Positions 63,404 through 64,000 of a stretch of DNA of 64,000 bases are shown here, piece by piece. The position numbers and the translations under genes were made by a program. How positions within the stretch are numbered: the stretch's first letter is position 1; every line of letters begins with the position of its first letter. The DNA comes from an uncultured Bacteriovoracaceae bacterium. GTDB taxonomy: Bacteria; Bdellovibrionota; Bacteriovoracia; Bacteriovoracales; Bacteriovoracaceae. The stretch is taken from contig CALHLC010000022.1 in assembly GCA_938034385.1 (NCBI GenBank), positions 1 to 64,000 of the forward strand, in the 5' to 3' direction. A model generated the notes under the pieces. The model had not been told where the DNA came from and made no database searches. It saw only the letters and a program-made list of their open reading frames with translations.

Positions 63404-64000
63404 ATGTTGGAAGTAAGCTCTATTCCTAATTCGATTTATAAAGACTTGCTTGTTATTTATATTCATTTAAAAAATAATCGATTTGATAATATTAGAAAAT
63501 ATGTCAAAGAAACGATTGAAGAGTCATTCTTGGAAAAAGTATTAGTCCCCGATTCACTATACCTGGAAGAAGGGATAAATAAATCCTTCATAGAGACCCT
63601 GGTACAACTGAAAAAAAGTGATTCAAAGACATATCATAGTTATTTAAATTATTTGAGCTTTTTTGATTACCGACAAAGCAAGAGCATTCTTGAAGAGTTT
63701 ATAAAGAGTGAGATTGCTAGTTATGATAAAAACTCTGAGCTTTATAAAGATGTAGCATTTGGTTATCCAATGGCGAACCTTTGGAGTGTTGATATCTTCA
63801 ATCTACATGGGGAGAAAAAATACTATGAATATATTAATAGATATTTTGATTTTTTTCATAAACCTCGAAAGATTTTAAATTTGATACCTGTCATAACTCA
63901 GGCATTTCCTTATAAGCATAAAAAGAAAATTTATGATGATATTTTGAGTCTTAAAAGAAATTTAATCTCCGAGAATAAAAAAATACATTTTTTTAATATT
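63404..64000 (+). CDS. Open frame after the A10 tract, cut by window edge
   Basis: A frame without stops runs from 63257 to the end of the window, 248 codons. The first ATG is at 63404 and has no convincing ribosome-binding site. The codons before it (from 63279, reading SLILCGKTIPTFKDNFVVND) look as coding as those after, with no start codon among them. The most economical reading is that it belongs to the 62325 gene and is joined by a one-base slip at A10. The protein part is helical and rich in Tyr, Lys, Asp and Phe (YVKETIEESFLEKVL; YLNYLSFFDYRQSK); no family recognised. Confidence 0.7.
   Translation, partial: MLEVSSIPNSIYKDLLVIYIHLKNNRFDNIRKYVKETIEESFLEKVLVPDSLYLEEGINKSFIETLVQLKKSDSKTYHSYLNYLSFFDYRQSKSILEEFIKSEIASYDKNSELYKDVAFGYPMANLWSVDIFNLHGEKKYYEYINRYFDFFHKPRKILNLIPVITQAFPYKHKKKIYDDILSLKRNLISENKKIHFFNI

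Overview
The window is an AT-rich, gene-dense bacterial chromosome segment holding mostly core genes. Gene content (MurJ, BamB, Mla-type lipid transport, LPS-era envelope proteins, many lipoproteins with a Cys lipobox) indicates a didermic, flagellated bacterium. The low GC, the FlhF/FliA locus, the TadG-like protein, the Lys-rich tails and the many secreted proteins with protease, phospholipase or inhibitor motifs fit a Bdellovibrionota predator of the Bacteriovorax/Halobacteriovorax type. That placement is inference from gene content, not from a marker comparison.

Layout. 1-2.7 kb: end of a Lys-rich repeat gene and a large TadG-like protein, both on the minus strand. 2.8-8.9 kb: rnc-era-der, an outer-membrane-like protein, then a YfgM-like protein and bamB; der/yfgM/bamB clustering is familiar from proteobacteria. 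8.9-12.5 kb: a decayed accessory patch with a frameshifted small lipoprotein, an 87-bp remnant of a second bamB and an exported FAD-oxidoreductase-like gene split by a one-base frameshift. 12.5-16 kb: class II ribonucleotide reductase nrdJ behind two NrdR-box-like sites; nrdR itself lies at 49.6 kb. 16-25.5 kb: secreted PLD-family protein carrying an EF-hand loop, HExxH protein, uvrC, a Cys/Gly-rich secreted protein, DUF507-like protein and murJ. 25.5-32.9 kb: hppA, serA, lipoproteins, a peptidoglycan amidase/SpoIID pair, a DsbA-like lipoprotein and HU.

33-37.6 kb is a flagellar-regulatory operon: a FliM-core-like protein, an FlhF whose GTPase motifs are all broken, the FliA-type sigma factor and a PAS membrane protein. 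37.6-42.7 kb: arginine succinyltransferase with a class III aminotransferase (AST-type arginine catabolism) and a fused 2-oxoacid dehydrogenase E1. 42.8-49.2 kb: DMT exporter, SixA-like phosphatase, GT2 glycosyltransferase and two tandem GT-C-like membrane proteins, which read as a lipid-linked sugar transfer module. 49.2-56.7 kb, minus strand: nusB, nrdR, a Kazal-type inhibitor lipoprotein, glyA, fabF, acpP, fabD, fabH, rpmF and, beyond an inserted plus-strand lipoprotein gene, yceD. 56.7-64 kb: a degenerate two-component/GGDEF-like protein, alr, mlaE-mlaF-mlaD, and a GYF-like membrane protein that runs through an A10 tract into a second open frame reaching the window edge.

The points most worth a second look are the pseudo-GTPase FlhF, the A10 junction at 63.27 kb, the acidic insertion inside the second G domain of Der, the NrdR-box pair before nrdJ, the EF-hand loop inside a phospholipase D fold, the Kazal lipoprotein, and a terminator-shaped hairpin over the 5' end of the SpoIID gene. 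I saw no tRNA, rRNA, CRISPR array or insertion sequence.
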